DNA of 64,000 nucleotides from Marisa cornuarietis (lineage: Eukaryota > Mollusca > Gastropoda > Architaenioglossa > Ampullariidae). Shown one piece after another: positions 21,426-32,705 of the stretch. The position numbers and the translations under genes are program-made. The notes beneath the pieces are model-generated. The model made no database searches and was not told where the DNA came from. It saw nothing but the letters and a program-made list of their open reading frames with translations. The stretch covers positions 310,001 through 374,000 of the forward strand of contig SMMW01000211.1 of NCBI GenBank assembly GCA_004794655.1, in the 5' to 3' direction. The number at the start of each line of letters is the position of its first letter. Positions within the stretch are counted from its first letter, which is position 1.

Positions 21426-22207
21426 AGCTAATAGTCATTTATAAACATATTGAACTGGGTAAATATCTTCACTGTTGACATACAAGCTTATCAGCTAAAG
21501 ATTATTTGTGTGAAATTTTCTTAGCAGCTACCATTAGGAGTGACAACTGTCAAAGAACTAAAGTATATACAAAGGTACTTTACAGCTGTCAACATAAACA
21601 CTGCAGAAAACTTCTCATTTTCTTATCACTTGGCATAAAACAGCATTTGCAGTCTCAGGGATTTAGCTCCTTTCTAATATTCAGGGAATACTTGGAAAAT
21701 CGGTACATTCCATAACATTCCATAACAACTGTATTCTTTAAATGACAGTTTAAAAACTGTAGCTATGAATTCTGAAAAAGTCTTGAATATGGTTGTCACT
21801 GATGCAAGGGCTGTAATGATTTTACTGCTTTACAAATCTGCTCACAATTCTAGCTGAAACATGAGGCCTTGATCTAGTCAGCTGTAGTTAAGAATTTACT
21901 GATGTATATCATACTGGTTTTTGTGCTCAAACATGTATTTAAATAATAAATATAACAAAATTATTCAGAAAGATTTCGAGTTAATCAGCACTTGGTTCAC
22001 ATCAGACTTCTTTTGAATAAAAGAATATAGGATTAGCAGCAGACCTGTATTATGTACAGAACTGTATAAATATGGTACTTACAACTCAAAAAGATATATT
22101 AGTATGAGGCAACACCTTGTATTCACAGGTTTCACTATTTTAAAAGTGGATATAATTATAAAGATTTACTCTGTACAGCCTAATGGGATTAAGTTGTTAA
22201 TGCTTAC
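21426..22207. other. Intron, nothing recognised
   Basis: Sequence at 21440-21495 resembles 19621-19680 (shared ATATCTTCACT and GACAxACAAGCT), i.e. both sides of the LINE. Otherwise unremarkable AT-rich intron. Confidence 0.4.
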
Positions 22208-22399
22208 TTCATGCTGATTAAACTGATCCTTGACAGCTGACACGTTATCAGCTATGGGTGGCTGTTTTTCTATCACTTCCTCTGCTGCAAGAAGCCAGGT
22301 AAGAACAGCCTCAAGGGCATCCTGATAAGACAAGAGTTCTGCTGACCCTGCACCTGCCATGCTGTGAGCACTCTCAGAGCCAGTCACTGACACCACAGA
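22208..22399 (-). CDS. DMD: Dystrophin-like exon: end of hinge 1 and start of spectrin repeat 1
   Basis: A 192-bp exon of exactly 64 codons, phase 0 to 0. The first 20 or so residues (SVVSVTGSESAHSMAGAGSA) are a low-complexity hinge. YQDALEAVLTWLLAAEEVI and VSAVKDQFNQHE then match vertebrate YQTALEEVLSWLLSAEDTL and VEVVKDQFHTHE. Acceptor TTCTCGTTGTTTCAG is strong; donor is GAA followed by GTAAGC and falls exactly after the ...HE residues. The intron upstream of this exon (to 40823) is 18.4 kb and filled with repeats. Confidence 0.97.
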
Positions 22400-22976
22400 C
22401 TGAAACAACGAGAATAAAATATTTGTCGAAAAGCAGCATTTATACTATCATCATATCAACAATAAAAATATTATTTGAAAAGCAACATTTAAACTATCAT
22501 CATGATAAGAAGATAGAAAGTAGGTGCATTGTCATGTCCCTGAAGCTTCAGAAATTTTGTCATTGCTGGTGACATGTCATACTTCTAAGTCAACAGATCT
22601 ACCCCTGATGATATGCTACAAAGAGTACTTTCTTGCTATATATGAAATGTTATATTTTGAAGTTCGAACAGCATTTTGCCACAAGCAGTAAAATTATCTT
22701 CAGACATTTCTAGCCACTGCAATCAGCAACCTGTTATGGAATTCTGTGCACTGTCATACGGTTAAATGATTTCAAGATACTACCGATGAATAAAATTATC
22801 TCAAGCCACTGTTGATCAGTAAAAAGCAAATCTGACCACCATCAAGCACGGAAATGAACTCTGGATGCTGTCAAACAGGGAAATGATCTTAACCTACTCA
22901 GTGTCAGTGTCTATTGCAGGATGTTCACATCATCATCATTATCCATGCTGTTCTCTGTGTTTTAAGAAAGTATTTT

Positions 22977-22977
<1 letters not shown>
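22400..22977. other. Intron, nothing recognised
   Basis: Short local duplication AATAAAATATTTGTCGAAAAG / AATAAAAATATTATTTGAAAAG near 22410-22480. No element recognised. Confidence 0.4.
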
Positions 22978-23025
<48 letters not shown>

Positions 23026-23440
23026 GCTATAGAGCACCTGACAGCTCACAGTAGTTTACAAAAAAATAACATACACTAAGATCACAAAACAACATAACAG
23101 GATTTTGCATTACCTAAACAACTAAGCACTTACTATCAGTCAAAAGCATAACAGAACAAATGCATCTTCTGCTGCTGCTGCTTAAATGCTACTGCTGCTG
23201 AAGATGCACGTCTTAGCTAAAAGGGAATTCCACACAACTGGGTCAGAAAAGACAAACATACACCCACCAAAAGATTTTAACTGAATCCTAGGGACAGTCA
23301 GCTGCTTTTCTCTAGAGGTATGAAGCAACCTAGAAGGAGAATAGGTCGACAGAGTTGCCGAAAGATAAGCTGGAAGCGTGCCTGAAAAATGGCTAAAGGA
23401 TAGAATTGCAATTTTGCACTATATATGAAACTTCATTGGC
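22978..23440 (-). mobile_element. CR1/L2-like LINE 3' end with AAT/ATT tail
   Basis: The plus strand shows (AAT)n at 22978-23025, which is the 3' tail of a minus-strand element. The minus strand from about 23380 encodes LPAYLSATLSTYSPSRLLHT, then LTVPRIQLKSFGG and PVVWNSLLAK. This is the conserved end of CR1/L2-type ORF2 (YLSDLLTPYTPSRxLRSS, VPRTRLKSFGDRSFS, APxLWNSLP). The copy is decayed at its end, where a CTG-rich stretch (23170-23210) replaces the usual SFKxxLKTHLF. Confidence 0.8.
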
Positions 23441-23445
23441 AACCT

Positions 23446-23622
23446 GGGCGGTCTGTTGGCACAACGGTTAGTGCCTGTCACCAATACAGTGAGAGTTGAC
23501 TGCCCTGGATTCAACTCTTGTCTCAGGCATGCTATTCTTTCTCTGCATGTGGCATCTGTTTACAGGGCTGGCTGCCTTGCCTTAGCTGCTGGCTCGGCGT
23601 AAAACACCAATTCCTTCCCCCA
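23446..23622 (+). mobile_element. tRNA-derived SINE, copy A
   Basis: The head is tRNA-like: box A TGGCACAACGG at 23457 and a degenerate box B GGATTCAACTC at 23509. The body shares with the inverted copy at 25058-25255 the words CTTTCTCTGCATGTGGCATC, TTACAGGGCTGGCTG, TGCTGGCTCGGCG, and TAAAACACCAATTCC followed by a C-rich tail. The element follows a LINE 3' fragment directly. It would be transcribed by RNA polymerase III and mobilised by a LINE. Confidence 0.85.
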
Positions 23623-24567
23623 ACCCATCACTGGCAGCCAGTGACCAAAGTTGTAATGTGTTTATGCCTAGATTTATGAAAAAGTGCTGTTCTGAACTCC
23701 TTGCAAGCACACAATCTGGTCAACAGGTAAATCCTGCAGAGCAGAGTTGCAATAGTGCAGTAACCAATCCACAGACTGAATGTTTGCAATCACCTGTCTG
23801 CATACATCAGTTCATTTAGCAACATATACTCCTGAATTCAGCCACCAACACTGGCATAAAGTTTGCAATAAGAAGAGCTACCTCAGAGGGACAAGAAATC
23901 CTTTCATGAGTTGCAGTAGCAAATCTAGTTGAAAACCTTCACAGTATTGCCATGATGCATAAGCATATCTCTTTAGTTGTAACAATTTCTGATGGTGTTC
24001 AGTTCAGGGTATAATGTACTTATGGTAGATCTATTTGCTGTGTGGCTGCCATGATTTGATTCACCCCTGAAACACCCTTCCGACACACCGACGGCCCACT
24101 TTTTGCAAGTTTATGAAGAAAACATTTAAAAGGAGAAGCCAGCTTACACTTAAGCAGAGCTTGGCCTGTCCTCCATTGACCAAATACTTGTGATTATGCT
24201 CATTGTCGTACCCTCCCACATATTCTTTACATTCACAAGCATGTAGTGACCTTTTAGTGAGATACACTTGTTGGAGTCTACTGGCCGTGATGTTGTGCTG
24301 ACCTGAGATGACCTCATACTCAGCTGTGCCTACTGTTGTTGTGTGTATATAAATACATAACTTTATTCACCGTAGTCAGTATGAATATATATTACGCAGC
24401 TGTATATTGATAGCGCATGAGTACCTATAAATCTTGCCTGTAATTGCCTTTTCGGATTAATAAAGTTGTATTGCTAGGGCCTAATTTATCCTTTTAATTT
24501 CTACAGGCCTGGCTATCGCGGACCACTTGTGCGCGAGCCTCTTGCTCTAGTAAACAAACCCGGGCAG
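23623..24567. other. Intron, no clear element
   Basis: No exon recognised. At 24455 CGGATTAATAAAGTTGTATTG resembles 46478 (GGGATTAATAAAGTTGG), possibly the shared 3' end of an old interspersed repeat. A minus-strand open frame at 24061-24267 has no family signature. Confidence 0.35.
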
Positions 24568-24752
24568 AACTTTGATATGGGGTAAGACGTGACGTCATAG
24601 GCCAGTCTGTTATTTTATCAGAGGTTTGGGGTTAGGGTTTGGGTTAGGGTTAGTTTATTAGGAACATTTGGGCAACTGAGCGGAACGAGCAGACGACAAA
24701 TGCCGCGAGCCATTTTTGTTATGGCCGTCGCGTCTTACCCCATATCAAAGTT
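24568..24752. mobile_element. 185-bp terminal-inverted-repeat element with TTAGGG-like core
   Basis: Perfect 22-bp inverted ends, AACTTTGATATGGGGTAAGA followed by CG at the left and its complement at 24731-24752. Pairing can be extended outwards with mismatches. The interior contains TGACGTCA at 24590 and GGGTTTGGGTTAGGGTTAG at 24634. No coding capacity. Best read as a MITE-like element. I do not see a clear target-site duplication. Confidence 0.7.
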
Positions 24753-25057
24753 GTACCCAAACCTGTTGTTCCTACCGTTTGCAGCAATGTTTTCTCGTGC
24801 AATGAGTGTCGACACACTATAAGCTAGAGAAGGTGCTGTGGTACACGCACCTACACACACCTACACACCTGTGCGGCACAACACACACGCCACGTGCTAA
24901 GAACGGTAACTCTCAGTCTCTCAGTGCAGTTGTCGGTGGTGGGCGACTCGACCGTTTGCCAGCTCGACCATCCTGACGAGACTAAGATTTTCTAAACCGA
25001 TACGTCATTCACAATGTATGCATTCTTATATAACTAATATCTGTGGCGTAGGAACCG
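24753..25057. other. Intron, nothing recognised
   Basis: CA-rich stretch (CACCTACACACACCTACACA) at 24848. No gene or element recognised. Confidence 0.4.
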
Positions 25058-25255
25058 GAGGAGGGGGAAGGGAATTGGTGTTTTACGCCGAGCCAGCAAC
25101 TAATGGTATATAACGACAAGACAGCCAGCCCTGTAAGCAGATGCCGCATACAGAGAAAGAACAGCGTGCCCGAGACGAGAGCCGAACCCAGGACAGCCAA
25201 CCTTCACTGTACGTTATTGGTGACAGGCGATAACTTTTGCGCCACCGAACCACCC
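25058..25255 (-). mobile_element. tRNA-derived SINE, copy B (inverted relative to copy A)
   Basis: On the minus strand the head reads GGGTGGTTCGGTGGCGCAAA with box A TGGCGCAAAAG, then box B GGGTTCGGCTC (close to GGTTCGANTCC). The body and tail match copy A, ending in GGCTCGGCGTAAAACACC and a C-rich run. Copy B has better-preserved promoter boxes than copy A. Together they define one family, with the two copies inverted and 1.4 kb apart. Confidence 0.85.
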
Positions 25256-25482
25256 TTTTTTACATGAAGTCCTCAATCTAAAGAAAGGAAAAACAAATAC
25301 TAATTTACTGCAAAACAACGGCATTAATCAAAGAAGACATTGAGTTGGTTTGTTTTTTGTTTTGGTACACTGACTTGCAAACCTTGAATGTGATTAATAT
25401 GATTATAAAGTTTAACTTATTCTGAACATTACATAATTTCTTGTGATTGTAATAACGGGGTGAGTCATATTTGAATAACATC

Positions 25483-25572
25483 GTTCACTATCAGCATGGA
25501 GTTTGCACCCCCACCCCACACCCACCCCCAAAAGCCGAGCATCTTCCTACGCTACTGGATGTAGCGCTAGGT
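25483..25572. repeat. Unclassified interspersed repeat, copy 1
   Basis: Shares with 37005-37085 the words GTTCACTRTCAGYATGGAGT, TTTGCACCC plus a C-rich run, AAAGCCGAGCATCTTCCTAC and GCTACTG. Same orientation in both copies. Non-coding; family unknown to me. Confidence 0.7.
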
Positions 25573-25724
25573 AAATAGTCTAAGTTGGTGATTAATACTT
25601 CCTAATGGTCAAAAGTTGTTGAGCCTTATTTATGAGAAGCGAATTCCCTTCTTGGCGCGTCATAACCAACCGGAAAGAATGTTAGGAGACCATATATGAT
25701 AGTAAAAAGGTCCGCACCAGGATC

Positions 25725-25792
25725 CAGTGTTAGTACAGGTAGTATGTGTCAATGGTGAGGTCGCCTCTCAGCTTGGTTGGATTAGTACATGT
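25725..25792. repeat. Single diverged monomer of the 51-bp satellite
   Basis: Contains GTCAATGGTGAGG, GCCTCTCAGCTTG and TTAGTACATGT, as in the array starting at 26925. It is separated from that array only by the RTE LINE at 25793-26924. It is more diverged than array monomers, as expected of an array edge. Confidence 0.8.
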
Positions 25793-26924
25793 CAGTCAGT
25801 CGTTCCTTGACCTGTGGTTGGGGGGATAACATGGGATAGACACGGCAGCTGACAGGGGCCGCCACTGATTCTTGTCTATTGTGGACGATAGTCAACAGGT
25901 CCAGTCTTTGATGTTCGTAACTCGTAAGTCAGTTCTTTCTCTGACCACCTCGGCCACCCTCCAAGATGCCTTGAAGGATAGTCTTCGACAAGGTGTCGTG
26001 CCGGGTTACATGACCAAAGAAGACCAGCTTACGTCGCTTGACTGTTGATAGTAGAGGTTCCTGGTGTCCTACCAGTGTGGCCATCTTGTTTCGTACAAAG
26101 TCGTTGGTTCTATGTTTTCTGCGTGACAGCCGGGGCAGCCTCCTCGGGCACTTGTTCTCGAATGCCTGGAATCTTCTCTCCGTTTCACTGAGCAGAAGTG
26201 AATCTTATCTTATGGCTATATGCGAGATCCTATCTAGCATAGCCATTGCCGCTGTTGCTGTTGCGATCCTGATGTGGATGTCTAGCGTGGAGCTCCATTA
26301 CATATGCGTTCGAACTGTCTGTCAGTCTGTTGGTGAGGTCTTGCAGTTCTTTGTTAGTACCTTCTAACCGATATTTGTGACCTGCAAAGCGTAGGTTACA
26401 GATCGGCCTTCGACCAATTAAAACAGAAGTATGGTGGTCGTGGAGGGTTTCGAGCATGATGTTCTCCAAGAAGATAGTAAACAACACGGGTGATAGGGGA
26501 CATCCTTGCCGTACCCCTAGTGTGGTGCGATAGTATTTGGTTGTTCAGCAGTACTGTACTTGTTGAACTGTTAAACAGTGCGTCGGTGACATGAACGAGG
26601 CCTTGGATGCTTGAATGTGATTAATAAAGTTTGCATCATATGCCACAGCCCTTCGTTAATGTCAAATGTCTTTTTTAAAGTTAATGAAGTTGTGGCAGAG
26701 GTTCCGCTGATGCCTAAGATGCTTTTCTATAAGGATGCGACAGTTGAAGATCTGCTTAACTGTGGTTCTACATGGCATGAAGCCAACTTGTTCTTCTGCT
26801 AGCAGCTCTTCTGCGGTGTTACTGAATGGTCCTGATGACCTTTAGCATGACTTTGCTTGGGTGACTGATAAAGCCTTTGGTTCTGTAGTTCTGGCACTGT
26901 TTGCTGTTTCATTTTATGGGGGAG
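25793..26924 (-). mobile_element. RTE-type LINE fragment inserted in the 51-bp satellite
   Basis: On the minus strand: LLAEEQVGFMPCRTTVKQIF near 26800 (RT palm region EEQAGFRxGRSTTxQIF); TIFLENIMLETLHDHHTS near 26480; GRRPICNLRF near 26410, where the catalytic ADD has decayed to AGH; LEGTNKELQDLTNRLTDSS near 26340; KRRKLVFFGHVTRHDTLSKT near 26030; LEGGRGGQRKN near 25960; and a 3' end by 25793. Stops and frameshifts make it a pseudogene. TTAGTACATGT flanks it on both sides (25782-25792 and 26925-26935), consistent with an 11-bp target-site duplication. It is 5'-truncated. Confidence 0.88.
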
Positions 26925-29900
26925 TTAGTACATGTAGTACAGGTCAATGGTGAGATGGCCTCTCAGCTTGTAGTGTTAGTATATGTAGCACAGGTCAATG
27001 GTGAGGTGGTCTCTCAGCTTGTAGTGTTAGTATATGTAGTACAGGTCAATGGTGAGGTGGTCTCTCAGCTTGTAGTGTTAGTATATGTAGCACAGGTCAA
27101 TGGTGAGGTGGTCTCTCAGCTTGTAGTGTTAGTACATGTAGTACAGGTCAATGGTGAGGTGGTCTCTCAGCTTGTAGTGTTAGTACATGTAGTACAGGTC
27201 AATGGTGAGGTGGTCTCTCAGCTTGTAGTGTTAGTATATGTAGCACAGGTCAATGGTGAGGTGGCCTCTCAGCTTGTAGTGTTAGTATATGTAGTACAGG
27301 TCAATGGTGAGGTGGTCTCTCAGCTTGTAGTGTTAGTATATGTAGCACAGGTCAATGGTGAGGTGGCCTCTCAGCTTGTAGTGTTAGTATATGTAGCACA
27401 GGTCAATGGTGAGATGGCCTCTCAGCTTGTAGTGTTAGTATATGTAGCACAGGTCAATGGTGAGGTGGCCTCTCAGCTTGTAGTGTTAGTATATGTAGCA
27501 CAGGTCAATGGTGAGGTGGCCTCTCAGCTTGTAGTGTTAGTATATGTAGCACAGGTCAATGGTGAGGTGGTCTCTCAGCTTGTAGTGTTAGTATATGTAG
27601 CACAGGTCAATGGTGAGGTGGCCTCTCAGCTTGTAGTGTTAGTATATGTAGCACAGGTCAATGGTGAGGTGGTCTCTCAGCTTGTAGTGTTAGTATATGT
27701 AGCACAGGTCAATGGTGAGGTGGTCTCTCAGCTTGTAGTGTTAGTACATGTAGTACAGGTCAATGGTGAGGTGGTCTCTCAGCTTGTAGTGTTAGTACAT
27801 GTAGTACAGGTCAATGGTGAGGTGGTCTCTCAGCTTGTAGTGTTAGTATATGTAGCACAGGTCAATGGTGAGGTGGCCTCTCAGCTTGTAGTGTTAGTAT
27901 ATGTAGTACAGGTCAATGGTGAGGTGGTCTCTCAGCTTGTAGTGTTAGTATATGTAGCACAGGTCAATGGTGAGGTGGCCTCTCAGCTTGTAGTGTTAGT
28001 ATATGTAGCACAGGTCAATGGTGAGATGGCCTCTCAGCTTGTAGTGTTAGTATATGTAGCACAGGTCAATGGTGAGGTGGCCTCTCAGCTTGTAGTGTTA
28101 GTATATGTAGCACAGGTCAATGGTGAGGTGGCCTCTCAGCTTGTAGTGTTAGTATATGTAGCACAGGTCAATGGTGAGGTGGTCTCTCAGCTTGTAGTGT
28201 TAGTATATGTAGCACAGGTCAATGGTGAGGTGGCCTCTCAGCTTGTAGTGTTAGTATATGTAGCACAGGTCAATGGTGAGGTGGTCTCTCAGCTTGTAGT
28301 GTTAGTATATGTAGCACAGGTCAATGGTGAGGTGGCCTCTCAGCTTGTAGTGTTAGTATATGTAGCACAGGTCAATGGTGAGGTGGTCTCTCAGCTTGTA
28401 GTGTTAGTATATGTAGCACAGGTCAATGGTGAGGTGGTCTCTCAGCTTGTAGTGTTAGTATATGTAGCACAGGTCAATGGTGAGGTGGTCTCTCAGCTTG
28501 TAGTGTTAGTATATGTAGCACAGGTCAATGGTGAGGTGGTCTCTCAGCTTGTAGTGCTATAGTATATGTAGCACAGGTCAATGGTGAGGTGGTCTCTCAG
28601 CTTGTAGTACTAGTATATGTAGCACAGGTCAATGGTGAGGTGGCCTCTCAGCTTGTAGTGTTAGTATATGTAGCACAGGTCAATGGTGAGGTGGTCTCTC
28701 AGCTTGTAGTGTTAGTATATGTAGCACAGGTCAATGGTGAGGTGGCCTCTCAGCTTGTAGTGTTAGTATATGTAGCACAGGTCAATGGTGAGGTGGTCTC
28801 TCAGCTTGTAGTGTTAGTATATGTAGCACAGGTCAATGGTGAGGTGGTCTCTCAGCTTGTAGTGTTAGTATATGTAGCACAGGTCAATGGTGAGGTGGTC
28901 TCTCAGCTTGTAGTGTTAGTATATGTAGCACAGGTCAATGGTGAGGTGGTCTCTCAGCTTGTAGTGTTAGTATATGTAGCACAGGTCAATGGTGAGGTGG
29001 TCTCTCAGCTTGTAGTGTAGTATATGTAGCACAGGTCAATGGTGAGGTGGTCTCTCAGCTTGTAGTGTTAGTATATGTAGCACAGGTCAATGGTGAGGTG
29101 GTCTCTCAGCTTGTAGTGCTATAGTATATGTAGCACAGGTCAATGGTGAGGTGGTCTCTCAGTTTGTAGTACTAGTATATGTAGCACAGGTCAATGGTGA
29201 GGTGGCCTCTCAGCTTGTAGTGCTATAGTATATGTAGCACAGGTCAATGGTGAGGTGCCTCTCAGCTTGTAGTGTTAGTATATGTAGCACAGGTCAATGG
29301 TGAGGTGGTCTCTCAGCTTGTAGTGCTATAGTATATGTAGCACAGGTCAATGGTGAGGTGGTCTCTCAGCTTGTAGTACTAGTATATGTAGCACAGGTCA
29401 ATGGTGAGGTGGTCTCTCAGCTTGTAGTGCTAGTATATGTAGCACAGGTCAATGGTGAGGTGGTCTCTCAGCTTGTAGTGTTAGTATATGTAGCACAGGT
29501 CAATGGTGAGGTGGTCTCTCAGCTTGTAGTACTAGTATATGTAGCACAGGTCAATGGTGAGGTGGCCTCTCAGCTTGTAGTGTTAGTATATGTAGCACAG
29601 GTCAATGGTGAGGTGGCCTCTCAGCTTGTAGTGCTATAGTATATGTAGCACAGGTCAATGGTGAGGTGGCCTCTCAGCTTGTAGTGTTAGTATATGTAGC
29701 ACAGGTCAATGGTGAGGTGGTCTCTCAGCTTGTAGTGCTATAGTATATGTAGCACAGGTCAATGGTGAGGTGGTCTCTCAGCTTGTAGTACTAGTATATG
29801 TAGCACAGGTCAATGGTGAGGTGGTCTCTCAGCTTGTAGTGTTAGTATATGTAGCACAGGTCAATGGTGAGGTGGTCTCTCAGTTTGTAGTGCTAGTATA

Positions 29901-31275
29901 TGTAGCACAGGTCAATGGTGAGGTGGTCTCTCAGCTTGTAGTACTAGTATATGTAGCACAGGTCAATGGTGAGGTGGTCTCTCAGCTTGTAGTGCTATAG
30001 TATATGTAGCACAGGTCAATGGTGAGGTGGTCTCTCAGCTTGTAGTACTAGTATATGTAGCACAGGTCAATGGTGAGGTGGTCTCTCAGCTTGTAGTGTT
30101 AGTATATGTAGCACAGGTCAATGGTGAGGTGGCCTCTCAGCTTGTAGTGTTAGTATATGTAGCACAGGTCAATGGTGAGGTGGTCTCTCAGTTTGTAGTA
30201 CTAGTATATGTAGCACAGGTCAATGGTGAGGTGGCCTCTCAGCTTGTAGTGCTATAGTATATGTAGCACAGGTCAATGGTGAGGTGGCCTCTCAGCTTGT
30301 AGTGTTAGTATATGTAGCACAGGTCAATGGTGAGGTGGTCTCTCAGCTTGTAGTGCTATAGTATATGTAGCACAGGTCAATGGTGAGGTGGTCTCTCAGC
30401 TTGTAGTACTAGTATATGTAGCACAGGTCAATGGTGAGGTGGTCTCTCAGCTTGTAGTGTTAGTATATGTAGCACAGGTCAATGGTGAGGTGGTCTCTCA
30501 GTTTGTAGTGCTAGTATATGTAGCACAGGTCAATGGTGAGGTGGTCTCTCAGCTTGTAGTACTAGTATATGTAGCACAGGTCAATGGTGAGGTGGTCTCT
30601 CAGCTTGTAGTGCTATAGTATATGTAGCACAGGTCAATGGTGAGGTGGTCTCTCAGCTTGTAGTACTAGTATATGTAGCACAGGTCAATGGTGAGGTGGT
30701 CTCTCAGCTTGTAGTGTTAGTATATGTAGCACAGGTCAATGGTGAGGTGGTCTCTCAGTTTGTAGTACTAGTATATGTAGCACAGGTCAATGGTGAGGTG
30801 GCCTCTCAGCTTGTAGTGTTAGTATATGTAGCACAGGTCAATGGTGAGGTGGCCTCTCAGCTTGTAGTGCTATAGTATATGTAGCACAGGTCAATGGTGA
30901 GGTGGCCTCTCAGCTTGTAGTGTTAGTATATGTAGCACAGGTCAATGGTGAGGTGGTCTCTCAGCTTGTAGTGTTAGTATATGTAGCACAGGTCAATGGT
31001 GAGGTGGTCTCTCAGTTTGTAGTACTAGTATATGTAGCACAGGTCAATGGTGAGGTGGCCTCTCAGCTTGTAGTGTTAGTATATGTAGCACAGGTCAATG
31101 GTGAGGTGGCCTCTCAGCTTGTAGTGCTATAGTATATGTAGCACAGGTCAATGGTGAGGTGGCCTCTCAGCTTGTAGTGTTAGTATATGTAGCACAGGTC
31201 AATGGTGAGGTGGCCTCTCAGCTTGTAGTGCTATAGTATATGTAGCACAGGTCAATGGTGAGGTGGCCTCTCAGC
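26925..31275. repeat. 51-bp satellite array, about 85 monomers, with 12-monomer higher-order repeats
   Basis: Monomer words: GTTAGTATATGTAGCACAGG, TCAATGGTGAGGTGGYCTCT and CAGCTTGTAGT. Variants (TATATG/TACATG, GCACAGG/GTACAGG, GGTCTCT/GGCCTCT, GATGG) recur with period 12: the doublet of TACATGTAGTACAGG monomers at 27129 and 27180 returns at 27741, 612 bp later. The right half contains GTGCTATAG insertion monomers whose spacing pattern (0, 104, 363) repeats after 617 bp (29634, then 30251). Because 51 is divisible by 3, one frame stays open for 553 codons; I do not treat this as a gene. Confidence 0.97.
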
Positions 31276-32164
31276 AGAGGGACAATTCATGGTTTAGTCG
31301 AGTCTCCGATGAGTCGATTCCAATACATGAATCCACTCCATACGTGGTTGCCAAACAAACCTTGACCTCGACCATGCGAAATCAATAGCTAAGTGTACCC
31401 TGGCAGTTGCTGTGTGTAAAAGGGAATGAAGCCTTTCTCTTGTGTTTGAGTACTGGTCACTCTAGTCTAGAGGTAAGTGCATACCATTCTTGACGATTTT
31501 TAAGCTTGCACATTAAAGTATGAAAAAGATGCAAAGTTGTTATTTCTTAAAGTTAAAGAAGTATTCATGGTGCACGTGCCTTCTTTTCGTATTTCCAGTC
31601 GTTTTTTTTTTCGAAAGAAATTAGTGGATCTCTTACCTATGCATATACTTGCGTTTTAAACGAGCACTTCGGTCTCAGCATTTCTTTCACAGGGTCTAGG
31701 TCAAGGTCAAGGTTTAAGACTGGTCATCACGTGCTGCTATTTGTGCACACACACAACGGGTCAATGGCAGAACCACTTTTGGGTTGGGGGGGGGGGAAAT
31801 AAAGTTTCGAAGTGGTTTCATTCCTGTCACTGTGACCACGACTGGCTGACGTTTGTCTGCAGCTTTCCTCACCAAAGCCTTTTGGCAGGTCAGTCTTCTC
31901 GACCGTTCAAATGCCAGACGTTGGACAGCAGGCGATGAGACATGTAAACAGCCCTACAAAGTGCCAACTCACTACACCAGCAAGCACCAAGTGCCAAGTC
32001 AGTACACCAGTTAGCACCAAGGGCTTTCCAGTTTGTGAAAACATGTTCACATGGGTGGTAGAGATTTGTTGCTTTGTGTCTGTAGCGCCCCCTGTGTGAC
32101 TTAACTTCAACCAGTGCCATAGCAGGGTTAGGCAGCTTCACCAGTAGGCATGCGCATACCACAC
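31276..32164. other. Intron, nothing recognised
   Basis: No exon or transposon identified. G-run at 31785-31797; short direct repeat AGTGCCAACTCACTACACCA / AGTGCCAAGTCAGTACACCA at 31960-32005. Confidence 0.4.
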
Positions 32165-32705
32165 CTGTCTTGAACTTGACAATTTGATGTTTACTAGGCA
32201 GTCACTAATGTCAACACATGCACCACACAGTTCTTTACAATTTGATGTTCATTGGGCAAGTTCTCTCATGTAAACACAAACATGTTTCTTTATAACCTGA
32301 TGTTCACTGGGTAGGTTCACTATGTCAACACATACACCACACATTTCTTTATAATTTGATGTTCACTGGGAAAGCTTACTAATGTGAACACATACATTTC
32401 TTTATAATTTGATGTTCACTGGGAAAGTTTACTAATGTGAACACATACATTTATTTATAATTTGATGTTCACTGTGTATGTTCTTAACGTGAACACATAC
32501 ACCACACATTTATTTATAATTTGATGTTCACTGTGTATGTTCTTAACGTGAACACATACACCACACATTTCTTTATAATTTGATGTTCACTGGGAAAGTT
32601 CACTAATGTGAACACATACTTTTTACAATATCACGTTCATTGGCCACGTTCGACAATGTGAACACATGTTTCTTTACAATTTGATGTTCATTGGGCAGGT
32701 TGAAT
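32165..32705. repeat. Minisatellite, about 50-60-bp unit, about 10 copies
   Basis: Units contain TTTCTTTATAATTTGATGTT, then CACTGGGAAAGTTTACTAATG and GTGAACACATAC; several have an extra ACCACACA insert. Units are clearly diverged at the edges. Confidence 0.9.

Noticed and set aside
2359..22408. Identity as spectrin, nesprin or plakin based on triple-helical repeats
   Set aside because: CRWTEEQW, VVVVDDSS, the CH2-to-repeat-1 transition and the position of a basic linker after repeat 3 fit dystrophin/utrophin specifically.
23446..23520. A functional tRNA gene
   Set aside because: The tRNA-like head lacks a foldable acceptor stem and is followed by a conserved SINE body shared with the copy at 25058.
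24630..24655. TTAGGG-type telomeric repeat
   Set aside because: Only about three degenerate units inside a small inverted-repeat element; not a telomere end.
26901..28562. A 553-codon open frame of perfect 17-residue repeats
   Set aside because: The 51-bp satellite period is divisible by three and the monomer happens to lack stops in one frame. The frame breaks wherever CTATAG insertions change phase, and shows no codon or start context expected of a gene.
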